From the NCBI GenBank assembly GCA_947254385.1, contig CAMYCP010000019.1:1-12428 (forward strand): a stretch of 12,428 bases of DNA, in the 5' to 3' direction. The notes under the pieces are model-generated. The model was not told where the DNA came from. It worked only from the letters and a program-made list of their open reading frames with translations, and ran no database searches. Of the stretch, positions 1 through 8,755 are shown in pieces (positions within the stretch are counted from its first letter, which is position 1; each line of letters begins with the position of its first letter). Source of the DNA: an uncultured Filifactor sp. (GTDB lineage: Bacteria > Bacillota > Clostridia > Peptostreptococcales > Filifactoraceae). The position numbers and the translations under genes were made by a program.

Positions 1-18
1 CAAAAATTTTATTTTTCG

Positions 19-40
19 CTTTTAAGATCCTTTTAAGATT
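19..40. repeat. Tandem 11-base direct repeat
   Basis: Two adjacent copies of CTTTTAAGAT plus one variable base (C, then T) lie at 19-29 and 30-40, just beyond the stop codon of the fluoride channel gene. There is no hairpin or T-run, so it is not a terminator. Its function is unknown, and a chance duplication in AT-rich DNA is possible. Confidence 0.5.
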
Positions 41-41
41 A

Positions 42-407
42 TTAAAACAACTTTATTGCCAAGTGTCCCATATAACAGGCGAGTAGAGAACAGGATAAAT
101 TTAAGAAAATATTTATTAAGGCGTTCAAAATATTGCCGCAATTAAATAAGGTTACAGTTTCATTGCTGAAAGTTGAAAAAGTAGTTAAAGCCCCTAAAAA
201 TCCTGTAATTAAAAGACATTTAAAATTATTCGACAAATCAAATTTAAGTATAATCTCCGTTAAAATACCTATCAAAAAACCTCCCGAAACATTTACTAAA
301 AGAGTTGAGACAGGGATAAATGAAGATAAATTTGCAAATTTGTTTGACACGAAATATCTTAAAACGGCACCGAAAGCGCCACCTAGAGCTACATATATAA
401 AACTCAT
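42..407 (-). CDS. crcB: Fluoride ion channel FluC/CrcB
   Basis: A 121-residue membrane protein of the FluC (CrcB) family, which forms dual-topology dimers that export fluoride passively across the cytoplasmic membrane. The sequence shows about four hydrophobic segments (roughly residues 1-20, 32-55, 63-90 and 94-119). Family motifs present are GGAFGAVLRY near the N-terminus (Arg17), a TLLVN segment with Asn39, and GFLGALTTFSTFS at residues 69-81, whose Phe77 and Phe80 match the fluoride-lining phenylalanines. Length is normal. The ATG at 407 is preceded by AAAGGTAG (minus strand). It lies downstream of tRNA-Thr and its terminator with only about 30 bases between, so it may depend on read-through. 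Many Bacillota carry two adjacent crcB genes working as a heterodimer. Only one is visible here, and a partner could lie left of the window. I see no fluoride riboswitch upstream. Confidence 0.95.
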   Translation of the reverse strand: MSFIYVALGGAFGAVLRYFVSNKFANLSSFIPVSTLLVNVSGGFLIGILTEIILKFDLSNNFKCLLITGFLGALTTFSTFSNETVTLFNCGNILNALINIFLNLSCSLLACYMGHLAIKLF

Positions 408-436
408 ATCTGCTACCTTTAAAAAGTTGATAAATA

Positions 437-468
437 TATAAAAAACCCTGCTATAACTATAACAGGGT
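437..468 (-). terminator. Rho-independent terminator of tRNA-Thr
   Basis: An inverted repeat at 445-455 and 458-468 pairs ACCCTG with CAGGGT, then continues TATA with TATA after one mismatch. Read on the minus strand it is followed by a run of six T (complement of 439-444). It starts 9 bases after the tRNA 3' end and stops about 30 bases before the crcB start. It therefore terminates the tRNA transcript and may limit read-through into crcB. Confidence 0.8.
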
Positions 469-476
469 AAAGTAAA

Positions 477-551
477 TGGAGCTATCGGCCGGATTTGAAC
501 CGGCGACCTGCTGATTACGAATCAGCTGCTCTACCACTGAGCCACGATAGC
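477..551 (-). tRNA. tRNA-Thr (anticodon CGU)
   Basis: A full cloverleaf reads on the minus strand from 551. The 7-bp acceptor stem is GCTATCG with CGATAGC, and the D arm is GCTC with GAGC. The anticodon stem is GCTGA with TCAGC, closing the loop TTCGTAA with CGT at the anticodon position. The T arm is GCCGG with CCGGC around TTCAAAT. The discriminator base is T, and the 3' CCA is encoded (477-479). Anticodon CGU reads ACG threonine codons. It is transcribed divergently from obgE. Confidence 0.96.
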
Positions 552-570
552 AAAACTTAATACGTTAGTT

Positions 571-600
571 ATTGTAACACGATATTATAGAAATTTGCAA
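571..600 (-). promoter_or_regulatory. Candidate promoter for tRNA-Thr
   Basis: On the minus strand a TTGCAA (-35 like, 595-600) is followed after 18 bases by TACAAT (-10 like, 571-576). This would start transcription around 564, some 13 bases before the tRNA. A second -10 candidate, TATAAT (584-589), has a poorer -35. The TTGCAA lies within a 6-bp inverted repeat (ATTTGC, AATA, GCAAAT, 593-608). It is assigned by eye only. Confidence 0.4.
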
Positions 601-737
601 TAGCAAATATAAAATTTTTTTGTTAATAACTTAGGATAACTTCAATATTCTTGTATACGATATAAAAATAAACTTACTTAAATTAAAGAGTATATGTTAT
701 CGTTATTTTATAAGTAACGGCTGAAAAATCATATAAA

Positions 738-754
738 AAACTTGTATTACAAAA
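738..754 (-). repeat. Short inverse match to the dispersed repeat core
   Basis: AAACTTGTATTACAAAA here is the exact reverse complement of 12381-12397 inside the repeat upstream of pyc. The centre, TTGTA-T-TACAA, is a perfect 5-bp palindrome around one base. Flanking similarity is weak, so this may be a decayed repeat copy, a shared protein-binding site, or chance in AT-rich DNA. Confidence 0.4.
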
Positions 755-794
755 CACTCCCGCATTTTTTATGTATTTATGGATAAAAATATAG

Positions 795-800
795 TATAAT
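795..800 (+). promoter_or_regulatory. Candidate -10 box for obgE
   Basis: An exact TATAAT sits 88 bases before the obgE start codon. No good -35 hexamer is found 16-19 bases upstream, so the assignment is tentative. If it is used, the leader would be about 80 bases and strongly AT-rich. Confidence 0.35.
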
Positions 801-888
801 TAACATCTGAAAATTTTGTTTTTTAAAATAAAAAATTTAATTTCAAATTGTAAAAATCGTTATTTTAAAATTTTAAGGAAGTGATAGA

Positions 889-2166
889 ATGTTTGTAGAT
901 AAAGCGGAAATAACCGTAAAGGCAGGCGACGGCGGAAACGGTGCTGTAGCTTTCAGGCGTGAACCTTATGTACCTGCAGGAGGCCCGTCGGGAGGTGACG
1001 GTGGAAACGGAGGGAATATAGTAATTGTCGCTGATATCGGTTTACGTACACTCATGGATTTTAAGATGCAAAAATCATATTTTGCAGAAAAAGGTGAAGA
1101 CGGTAAGGGTTCTAAAATGTTCGGCAAGAGCGGTAAAGATTTAATTCTTAAAGTACCTGTAGGAACTATGGTATATGACTCAGATACCGGGGAACTTTTA
1201 TTCGATCTCGATGAGGATAAAGCTGAATTTGTCGTAGCTCAAGGCGGACGGGGAGGGAAAGGTAATACTCACTTTAAAACCGCTACACGTCAAGCGCCGA
1301 GTTTTGCAAAAGTTGGTATGCCTGGGAAAAAACGAAATATCGTTTTGGAACTTAAAATGCTTGCAGATGTAGGACTTATAGGCTTTCCAAATGTCGGAAA
1401 ATCCACATTTTTATCGGTCATAACCAAGGCAAATCCCAAAATAGCGAACTATCATTTTACTACATTATTTCCAAACCTCGGAGTATGTGTGCCTAAAAGC
1501 GGAGAAAGTTTTGTAGTTGCCGATATACCGGGGCTTATAGAGGGAGCGGGGGAAGGTGCGGGCTTAGGTCACGACTTTTTAAGACATATCGAACGTACCG
1601 GAATGCTTTTACATTTTGTCGATATATCTTCCGTTGAGGGAAGAGATCCGTACCAAGACTTTGTGACAGTAAATAATGAACTTACCACCTATAATATGGA
1701 ACTTTCGCAAAAAAAACAGATAGTAATATGTAATAAAATTGATTTATTGCCGGATATGAAACCGTACAATGATTTTAAAAGTAAACTCAACAACTTGGGT
1801 TATGAAGTTATGCCGTTTTCATGCGTAACTAAAACCGGGATTTATGACATAATAAACAAAATTAGCGAATACTTATCCAAGCACCCGAGACATGAACTTT
1901 TTGATCAAATTAAACCGGTTAAAACGGTTAAGATTGCTGAAAATAAACCTTTATTTGAAATAGAAAAAGTTAACGGAGTTTACGAAGTTTCGGGTGATTC
2001 TGTAAAACGAATAATGTATTCGATAAATTTTGACGATATGGAATCTGTCGCATATTTTCAGAAAATAATGGATAAAAAAGGAATAATAGACGCTTTAAAA
2101 GAAAAAGGTCTAAAAGAGGGCGACACCGTGCGCATATATGATTATGAATTTGAGTATTTTAAATAA
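889..2166 (+). CDS. obgE: GTPase Obg (ObgE/CgtA)
   Basis: A 425-residue essential GTPase that associates with the 50S ribosomal subunit and takes part in its late assembly and in stress signalling. Three domains are visible. The glycine-rich Obg fold at residues 1-159 has many GG/DGG turns and starts MFVDKAEITVKAGDGGNG. The G domain spans about 160-330, with G1 GFPNVGKS (165-172), G2 TTLFPNLG, G3 DIPGLIEGA (212-220), G4 NKID (282-285) and G5 SCVTKTG (311-317). The C-terminal OCT domain covers about 340-425. All nucleotide-binding motifs look intact, and length is typical of Bacillota Obg. The ATG is preceded by AAGGAAGTGA. The stop codon at 2164-2166 overlaps the ribosome binding site of the next gene, yhbY, so the two are probably co-transcribed and translationally linked. 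Confidence 0.98.
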   Translation: MFVDKAEITVKAGDGGNGAVAFRREPYVPAGGPSGGDGGNGGNIVIVADIGLRTLMDFKMQKSYFAEKGEDGKGSKMFGKSGKDLILKVPVGTMVYDSDTGELLFDLDEDKAEFVVAQGGRGGKGNTHFKTATRQAPSFAKVGMPGKKRNIVLELKMLADVGLIGFPNVGKSTFLSVITKANPKIANYHFTTLFPNLGVCVPKSGESFVVADIPGLIEGAGEGAGLGHDFLRHIERTGMLLHFVDISSVEGRDPYQDFVTVNNELTTYNMELSQKKQIVICNKIDLLPDMKPYNDFKSKLNNLGYEVMPFSCVTKTGIYDIINKISEYLSKHPRHELFDQIKPVKTVKIAENKPLFEIEKVNGVYEVSGDSVKRIMYSINFDDMESVAYFQKIMDKKGIIDALKEKGLKEGDTVRIYDYEFEYFK

Positions 2167-2176
2167 GGAGAAAAAA

Positions 2177-2467
2177 TTGACGAGCAAAGAAAGAGCGTAT
2201 CTAAGATCCGTATCTCACGATATGGAGAGCGTTGTAATAATAGGCAAGGACGGTATAACCGGCGAAATACTTAAATCGGCGGAGGATGCAATAAAAAAGA
2301 GAGAACTCATAAAATGTAAAATACTTCCAAGTGCGGATTTGGACATACATGAAACCGCCGACACAATAGCTCGTGAAATAAAAGCCGAAACGGTATTTAC
2401 TATAGGCTCCAAATTCGTACTTTTTCGCCGTAAAACTAAAAATTCGGCGTTTAAAAAATTGAGTTGA
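2177..2467 (+). CDS. yhbY: YhbY-family RNA-binding protein (CRM domain)
   Basis: A small CRM-domain protein of the YhbY family. Family members bind RNA and are linked to 50S subunit assembly. From the TTG at 2177 the product is 96 residues and begins (M)TSKERAYLRS, matching the usual YhbY N-terminus. AAGGAG at 2165-2170 stands 6 bases before this TTG. A longer ATG-initiated frame from 2138 would overlap the end of obgE, lacks a good ribosome binding site and adds 13 residues outside the domain, so it is disfavoured. The CRM signature is seen in VVIIGKDGITGEI, followed by a helix (SAEDAIKKRELIKCKIL) and the closing strand TVFTIGSKFVLFRR. A basic tail (RRKTKNSAFKK) follows. The obg-yhbY pairing fits a joint role in ribosome assembly. 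Confidence 0.93.
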   Translation: MTSKERAYLRSVSHDMESVVIIGKDGITGEILKSAEDAIKKRELIKCKILPSADLDIHETADTIAREIKAETVFTIGSKFVLFRRKTKNSAFKKLS

Positions 2468-2515
2468 CATTTAAAAAGACTCATAATTAAGGCGTCGTTT
2501 TACATTATCAAGTAA

Positions 2516-4540
<2,025 letters not shown>

Positions 4541-4562
4541 AATTCTATTTTTTATTTTTCCA

Positions 4563-4631
4563 AATTGCATAAGAAACTGAATTATTAGTTTTCACTTTAG
4601 AATTTTTTGCAATACAGCTTTATGATAAATT
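4563..4631 (+). repeat. Dispersed ~70-base repeat, copy A (upstream of ogg)
   Basis: This 69-base segment aligns with 12341-12407 in the same orientation. By hand, 56 of 69 columns are identical with two single-base gaps, and many differences are transitions. Its ends are imperfect inverted repeats: AATTGCATAA on the left, TTATGATAAATT on the right. Inner arms AGTTTT and AGAATT could pair in RNA with two G-U pairs, around the loop CACTTT. Weaker similarity continues to about 4652. It lies in the 155-base gap between ligA and ogg. Confidence 0.65.
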
Positions 4632-4644
4632 CCGTTCAGGATTG

Positions 4645-4650
4645 TATAAT
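4645..4650 (+). promoter_or_regulatory. Candidate -10 box for the glycosylase gene
   Basis: An exact TATAAT lies 46 bases before the preferred ATG at 4696, directly after the dispersed repeat. The -35 position is poor (TATGAT at an 18-base spacing). The box falls inside the extended reading frame that would start at 4642, which supports the later start for this gene. Confidence 0.35.
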
Positions 4651-4695
4651 ACGTTTTTAAAAGCAAATCAGTATTATTTTATTCAGGAGAAGAAA

Positions 4696-5592
4696 ATGGG
4701 ATTTTGCATACAAGATAATAACTTGATTATAGACGACAGCGATATAATTTCTTTAAGGGATATCTATTACAGCGGACAGGTTTTCAGATGGTTTGATTTA
4801 AAGAATGAAAAATACGCAATAGTAAGTTTTGATAAAAGCTGCGTTGCTGAGCGTAAAGGTCGGACAATAATACTTAAAGATAATGAAAACAACTACGATT
4901 ACTGGATAAATTATTTTAATTTGAATACAAATTATGAAAAAGAAATTAAAGATAAACTCTTTTCTTTAAATGATCCGTTCTTAAATAAAGCCGTCAAATA
5001 TTCTCCGGGAATGAGGATATTAAAGCAGGAAATTTTTGAAACAATCATTTCTTTTATAATTTCAGCCAACAATAATATTCTTAGAATTAAAAAAAATATA
5101 GAAGATATTTGTAAAATACTGGATGATCCGATTGTAAAACTTGATAAAAACACATACTTCAGATTTCCTTCTCCTGAAGAACTCTCCAAATTTTCACTCA
5201 ACGAATTAAATTCCATAAAGTTAGGATACAGGGCATCTTATGTAAAATCTACCACCGATCTGATAGCTCACGGAGAGTTTGACATCGAAAAATTGAAACT
5301 TATGTCTACCGAAGATGCAAAAAAATATCTCTGCAATTTAACGGGAGTAGGGCCTAAAGTTGCCGATTGCATATTACTTTTTTCAATGTCGAGATACGAC
5401 GTTTTTCCCGTGGATACATGGGTTAAAAAGATTATGCACAATCATTACGGTACGGATTTGAAAGCGTCTGTAAAAAGTCTAAGAAGTGAAGGACAAATGA
5501 GGTTCGGCAATTTATGCGGCGTTGCCCAACAATACCTGTTTTATTACGAAAGAGCTGAAAGCAGTGCGACTTTTACTCCGGATAACGATTAA
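4696..5592 (+). CDS. ogg: 8-oxoguanine DNA glycosylase/AP lyase, OGG1-like
   Basis: A 298-residue base-excision repair enzyme of the helix-hairpin-helix GPD superfamily, expected to remove 8-oxoguanine opposite C and nick the abasic site. An OGG N-terminal domain (about 1-105) carries SGQVFRWF (residues 26-33), equivalent to the CGQSFRW motif of OGG1. The HhH-GPD domain follows. NLTGVGPKVADCILL holds Lys221 (the Schiff-base lysine, Lys249 in human OGG1), and PVDTWVKK holds the catalytic Asp240. The C-terminal GVAQQYLFYYER is also a family hallmark. The ATG at 4696 is chosen because AGGAG (4685-4689) stands 6 bases before it. An upstream TTG at 4642 would add 18 unconserved residues and cover the candidate promoter. 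It follows ligA on the same strand, so two steps of base excision repair are neighbours. No terminator is evident before cls, 62 bases downstream. Confidence 0.94.
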   Translation: MGFCIQDNNLIIDDSDIISLRDIYYSGQVFRWFDLKNEKYAIVSFDKSCVAERKGRTIILKDNENNYDYWINYFNLNTNYEKEIKDKLFSLNDPFLNKAVKYSPGMRILKQEIFETIISFIISANNNILRIKKNIEDICKILDDPIVKLDKNTYFRFPSPEELSKFSLNELNSIKLGYRASYVKSTTDLIAHGEFDIEKLKLMSTEDAKKYLCNLTGVGPKVADCILLFSMSRYDVFPVDTWVKKIMHNHYGTDLKASVKSLRSEGQMRFGNLCGVAQQYLFYYERAESSATFTPDND

Positions 5593-5654
5593 TCGCACCA
5601 TTCGACTATTTTTAGACAGAAATTTGTTATTATTGATTGAAAGAAAGGGGATAT

Positions 5655-7118
5655 ATGGATATAGGTACTTTGTTCGGTGCGCTTTACACATTAACACTTA
5701 TTTTTTCCATCGTCCTGTTGTTTCTTGAAAACAGAGATCCGTCCAAAACTATCGTCTGGATAATGGCTATGATATTTTTACCGGGAGTAGGTTTTTTGCT
5801 TTATCTATTGTTCGGCAAAAACCAAAGCTATAAAAATAAAGCGCGGACAAAAAAGTTCTTTGACAATTTCGTAAATACGTACTTGAAAGATGCTGTAGAT
5901 AAGTACATCGTTCTTGCCGATACTCAAAATGATGTTTTGTCAAATCAACCTATATTTCAAGACGATGACAGACGATTGATTAAACTTATATTGAATCTTG
6001 AAAAATCTCCCGTGACTATAAAAAATAAGGTTGATATTTTTACTGAAGGGGAAGCCAAATTTAAATCATTGCTTAAAGATATATCCGAGGCTAAATCACA
6101 TATTCATATGGAGTATTTTATAGTTAAAGATTCATATATAGGCAATAAGATTAAAGAGGCTCTTATAGAAAGAGCGAAAAACGGCGTAAAAGTCAGGTTG
6201 TTGTATGATTATGTCGGAAGTTGGCGACTTTATGTAAGCGGAAGTTATGTACGTGAACTCAAAAAAGCCGGATGCGAGGTGCATACATCCTTATTTAAAA
6301 AAGTACCCTACAATTCTTTCAATATAAATTATCGTGACCACCGTAAAATTGTCATAATAGACGGTAAGATAGGTTATATAGGCGGTATAAATATAGGCGA
6401 TGAATATATACATAAATCAAAATTCAGATTTTGGCGAGATACACATTTAAGAATTGAAGGTGAGGCGGCGTATTCATTACAGATAAGTTTTATTACTATG
6501 TGGCACGCCATAACCGGCAAATATATTACTGAAAATGATTTATTTGCCAAAGTTTCAGACATAAATGACAACGCCTTGATACAAATAGCGGAATCCGGAG
6601 GTATGCTTTTACAACAGACGGTCTACCATGCATATTTCAGCTCTATAACTTCGGCGAAAAGACGGGTCAATATAGAGACGCCGTATTTTATACCTGATGA
6701 GTCGTTAATAACCGCGATAAAAGCGGCACTTTTATCGGGAGTTGATGTGAGGATAATATTTCCGAGTTTTAAAGATCACTTTTTGGTTTATCACGCCTCA
6801 CATTCATATTTGCAGGAAGTAATGGAATACGGGGCGGAGGTTTATTTTTACACTAAAGGATTTATACATTCCAAAGTACTTATAATAGATGACAGTTTTG
6901 CATCGGTCGGAACGACTAATATGGATATTAGGAGTTTTTCGTTAAATGCCGAGATAAACGCATTTTTGTATGATGATAAAAGTGTAAACAGATTAAATGC
7001 CATGTTTGAAGCGGATTTAAAAGATTGTGTAAAAGCCGATTTTGAGGAATACAGGAACAAAAGCCGAACGGAACGCATAATTGAATCGTACTGCAGACTT
7101 TTTTCCGCCGTTTTATAA
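5655..7118 (+). CDS. cls: Cardiolipin synthase (phospholipase D family)
   Basis: A 487-residue membrane enzyme of the bacterial Cls type, which condenses two phosphatidylglycerols to cardiolipin and glycerol. Two N-terminal transmembrane segments (about 5-24 and 32-53) are joined by a short loop with ENRDPSKTIVW, typical of this family. Two PLD catalytic motifs follow: HRKIVIID (His229, Lys231, Asp236) with GGINIGDEY after it, and HSKVLIID (His405, Lys407, Asp412) with GTTNMDIRSF after it. FRFWRDTHLRIEG and the SLQISFITMW stretch are also characteristic. Length is normal. The ATG at 5655 is preferred because AAAGGGG lies 4 bases upstream. A TTG 18 bases earlier overlaps that site and is rejected. 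It is probably co-transcribed with ogg. No functional link to hutH, 72 bases downstream, is apparent. Confidence 0.96.
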   Translation: MDIGTLFGALYTLTLIFSIVLLFLENRDPSKTIVWIMAMIFLPGVGFLLYLLFGKNQSYKNKARTKKFFDNFVNTYLKDAVDKYIVLADTQNDVLSNQPIFQDDDRRLIKLILNLEKSPVTIKNKVDIFTEGEAKFKSLLKDISEAKSHIHMEYFIVKDSYIGNKIKEALIERAKNGVKVRLLYDYVGSWRLYVSGSYVRELKKAGCEVHTSLFKKVPYNSFNINYRDHRKIVIIDGKIGYIGGINIGDEYIHKSKFRFWRDTHLRIEGEAAYSLQISFITMWHAITGKYITENDLFAKVSDINDNALIQIAESGGMLLQQTVYHAYFSSITSAKRRVNIETPYFIPDESLITAIKAALLSGVDVRIIFPSFKDHFLVYHASHSYLQEVMEYGAEVYFYTKGFIHSKVLIIDDSFASVGTTNMDIRSFSLNAEINAFLYDDKSVNRLNAMFEADLKDCVKADFEEYRNKSRTERIIESYCRLFSAVL

Positions 7119-7190
7119 AATTTAAGGTGTAAATAGGTTAAAAAGGTTGCACAATAATATTGATAAGTAATTTTTGAGGAGGAAAATTTA

Positions 7191-8732
7191 ATGTCAAAAA
7201 CAGTAGTATTGAACGGCAAAGATCTCACGCTGGAAGATCTTGTAAACGTAAGCCGCAACGGTTATGAAGTTAAAATAGATCATGAGGCTATGGAAAACGT
7301 GACAAAAGCCAGAAAAATAATTGACGACATAGTTGAAAATGAACGTGTAGTATACGGTGTTACTACCGGTTTCGGTTCACTTTGCAATGTCAGCATATCC
7401 AAAGAAGAATGCAGTCAATTACAAGAAAATTTGATTCGTACTCATTCAAGCGGATTTGGAGCACCTTTGCCTTTTGACGCTGTAAGGGCTGTTATGCTTA
7501 TCAGAATAAATTCATTGGTTAAAGGAACGTCCGGAATTAGGGAAAGCACGGTGGAAACACTTTTAAATATGCTCAATGCGGATGTACTGCCTTTTATACC
7601 GGAAAAAGGATCGTTAGGTGCATCCGGAGACTTAGCGCCGCTTGCACACATGGTACTTCCCATGTTGGGATTGGGAAAAGCCTACTATAAAGGTGAACTT
7701 ATGAACGGTAAAGACGCTATGGAAAAAGCCGGGATACCCGTAATTTCACTTGTAGCTAAAGAAGGGCTTGCACTTATAAACGGTACGAGTGTGCTTACCG
7801 CAATAGGAGCTTTAGCGACATACGATGCGATAGAACTTGCCAAATTGTCGGATATAGCGGGAGCACTTTCTCTCGAAGCGCATTTAGGAATAATAGACGC
7901 ATTTGATGAACATTTGCACATAATAAGACCACAAATTGGTCAGGTAGCCACGGCAAAAAATATTCGAGCCTTGGTTGAAGGTAGCACCTACCTTACACAT
8001 ACTGCAGATATAAGAGTGCAAGACGCTTACACCCTAAGATGCATACCTCAAATTCACGGTGCGAGCAAAGACACCATAGCTTATGTAAAATCTAAGGTTG
8101 AAATTGAAATTAACGGCGCAACCGACAACCCGATAGTTACTCCTACAGGAGAAGTAATATCCGGAGGAAATTTCCACGGTGAACCCATGGCGCAACCATT
8201 CGACTTTTTAGGCATAGCCGCATCCGAAATAGGAAATGTGTCGGAAAGACGTGTGGAAAGACTTATAAACCACCAACTTGGAGGTTTTCCGTCATTTTTG
8301 GTAAAACACCCGGGGCTTAATTCCGGCTTTATGATAACTCAATATGCTTGTGCCGCTCTTGTTTCCGAAAATAAAATATTGGCACATCCTGCAAGCGTAG
8401 ATTCAATTCCGTCTTGTGAAAATCAGGAAGATTTAGTATCCATGGGCACCATAGCCGCACGAAAAGCCGCTGAAATAGTAAATAACTCGCGCCGTGTAGT
8501 TGCGACCGAAATCATGGCTGCCTGTCAAGCTTTGGAATTTAGAAAAGAAGAACATAAAAAATTAGGTAAAGGCACACAAATTGCTTACGATACATTCCGT
8601 AAGTATGTAGACTTTATCGAAAATGATAAAGATATAGAAATTTATGACGAACTCGAAAAGGCAACTGCAATCATAAAAGACGGCACACTTCTTAAAGCCG
8701 TTGAGAGTGCCGTTAAAATAGATATTCAATAG
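7191..8732 (+). CDS. hutH: Histidine ammonia-lyase (MIO family)
   Basis: A 513-residue aromatic amino-acid lyase. It should deaminate L-histidine to trans-urocanate and ammonia, the first step of histidine degradation. The self-cyclising triad Ala144-Ser145-Gly146 in GSLGASGDLAPLAHM forms the MIO electrophile. Catalytic Tyr55 lies in VVYGVTTGFG, Asn197 in INGTS, and later family blocks include the AYTLRCIPQIHG stretch, GATDNP and SGGNFHGEP. RTHSSG places His85 where histidine lyases carry a selectivity histidine and phenylalanine or tyrosine lyases carry leucine, favouring histidine as substrate. The residue after NGT is Ser rather than the Gln I recall in many HutH proteins. The ATG follows GAGGAGG by 8 bases, a very strong site. 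No hutU, hutI or hut regulator is in the window, so the gene is isolated here. A strong terminator follows. Confidence 0.92.
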   Translation: MSKTVVLNGKDLTLEDLVNVSRNGYEVKIDHEAMENVTKARKIIDDIVENERVVYGVTTGFGSLCNVSISKEECSQLQENLIRTHSSGFGAPLPFDAVRAVMLIRINSLVKGTSGIRESTVETLLNMLNADVLPFIPEKGSLGASGDLAPLAHMVLPMLGLGKAYYKGELMNGKDAMEKAGIPVISLVAKEGLALINGTSVLTAIGALATYDAIELAKLSDIAGALSLEAHLGIIDAFDEHLHIIRPQIGQVATAKNIRALVEGSTYLTHTADIRVQDAYTLRCIPQIHGASKDTIAYVKSKVEIEINGATDNPIVTPTGEVISGGNFHGEPMAQPFDFLGIAASEIGNVSERRVERLINHQLGGFPSFLVKHPGLNSGFMITQYACAALVSENKILAHPASVDSIPSCENQEDLVSMGTIAARKAAEIVNNSRRVVATEIMAACQALEFRKEEHKKLGKGTQIAYDTFRKYVDFIENDKDIEIYDELEKATAIIKDGTLLKAVESAVKIDIQ

Positions 8733-8755
8733 TTTATTTAAAACATTAAAAAAAC

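Larger units (their letters stand above)
552..888. other. Divergent gene-free region between tRNA-Thr and obgE
   Basis: This 337-base AT-rich stretch has no credible coding frame. It holds the candidate tRNA promoter on the left and a candidate obgE -10 box on the right (795-800). A small hairpin lies at 701-719 (CGTTATTT with AAGTAACG, one G-U pair, loop TAT) with no T-run, so it is not a terminator. A 17-base exact inverse match to the repeat found upstream of pyc lies at 738-754. A very diverged possible copy of the same repeat spans about 587-645. I see no riboswitch that I recognise. Confidence 0.6.

Noticed and set aside
133..441. Plus-strand open frame of 102 codons opposite crcB
   Set aside because: It lies fully antisense to crcB, has no ribosome binding site and gives a lysine/proline-rich translation without family features. 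It is a shadow of the channel gene.
408..476. Fluoride (crcB-motif) riboswitch upstream of crcB
   Set aside because: The space holds only the tRNA terminator and a ribosome binding site. The conserved riboswitch motifs were not found there or in the 552-888 region.
2201..2484. Two minus-strand open frames opposite yhbY
   Set aside because: They overlap the well-supported yhbY, lack ribosome binding sites and show no recognisable domain.
2464..2492. TTGACA at the end of yhbY as a promoter for ligA
   Set aside because: The -35 hexamer is exact, but no acceptable -10 box lies at a 16-19 base spacing (TTAAGG at 17).
4642..4695. Longer ogg starting at TTG 4642
   Set aside because: The start codon has no ribosome binding site and the extension would include a TATAAT. 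AGGAG directly precedes the ATG at 4696.
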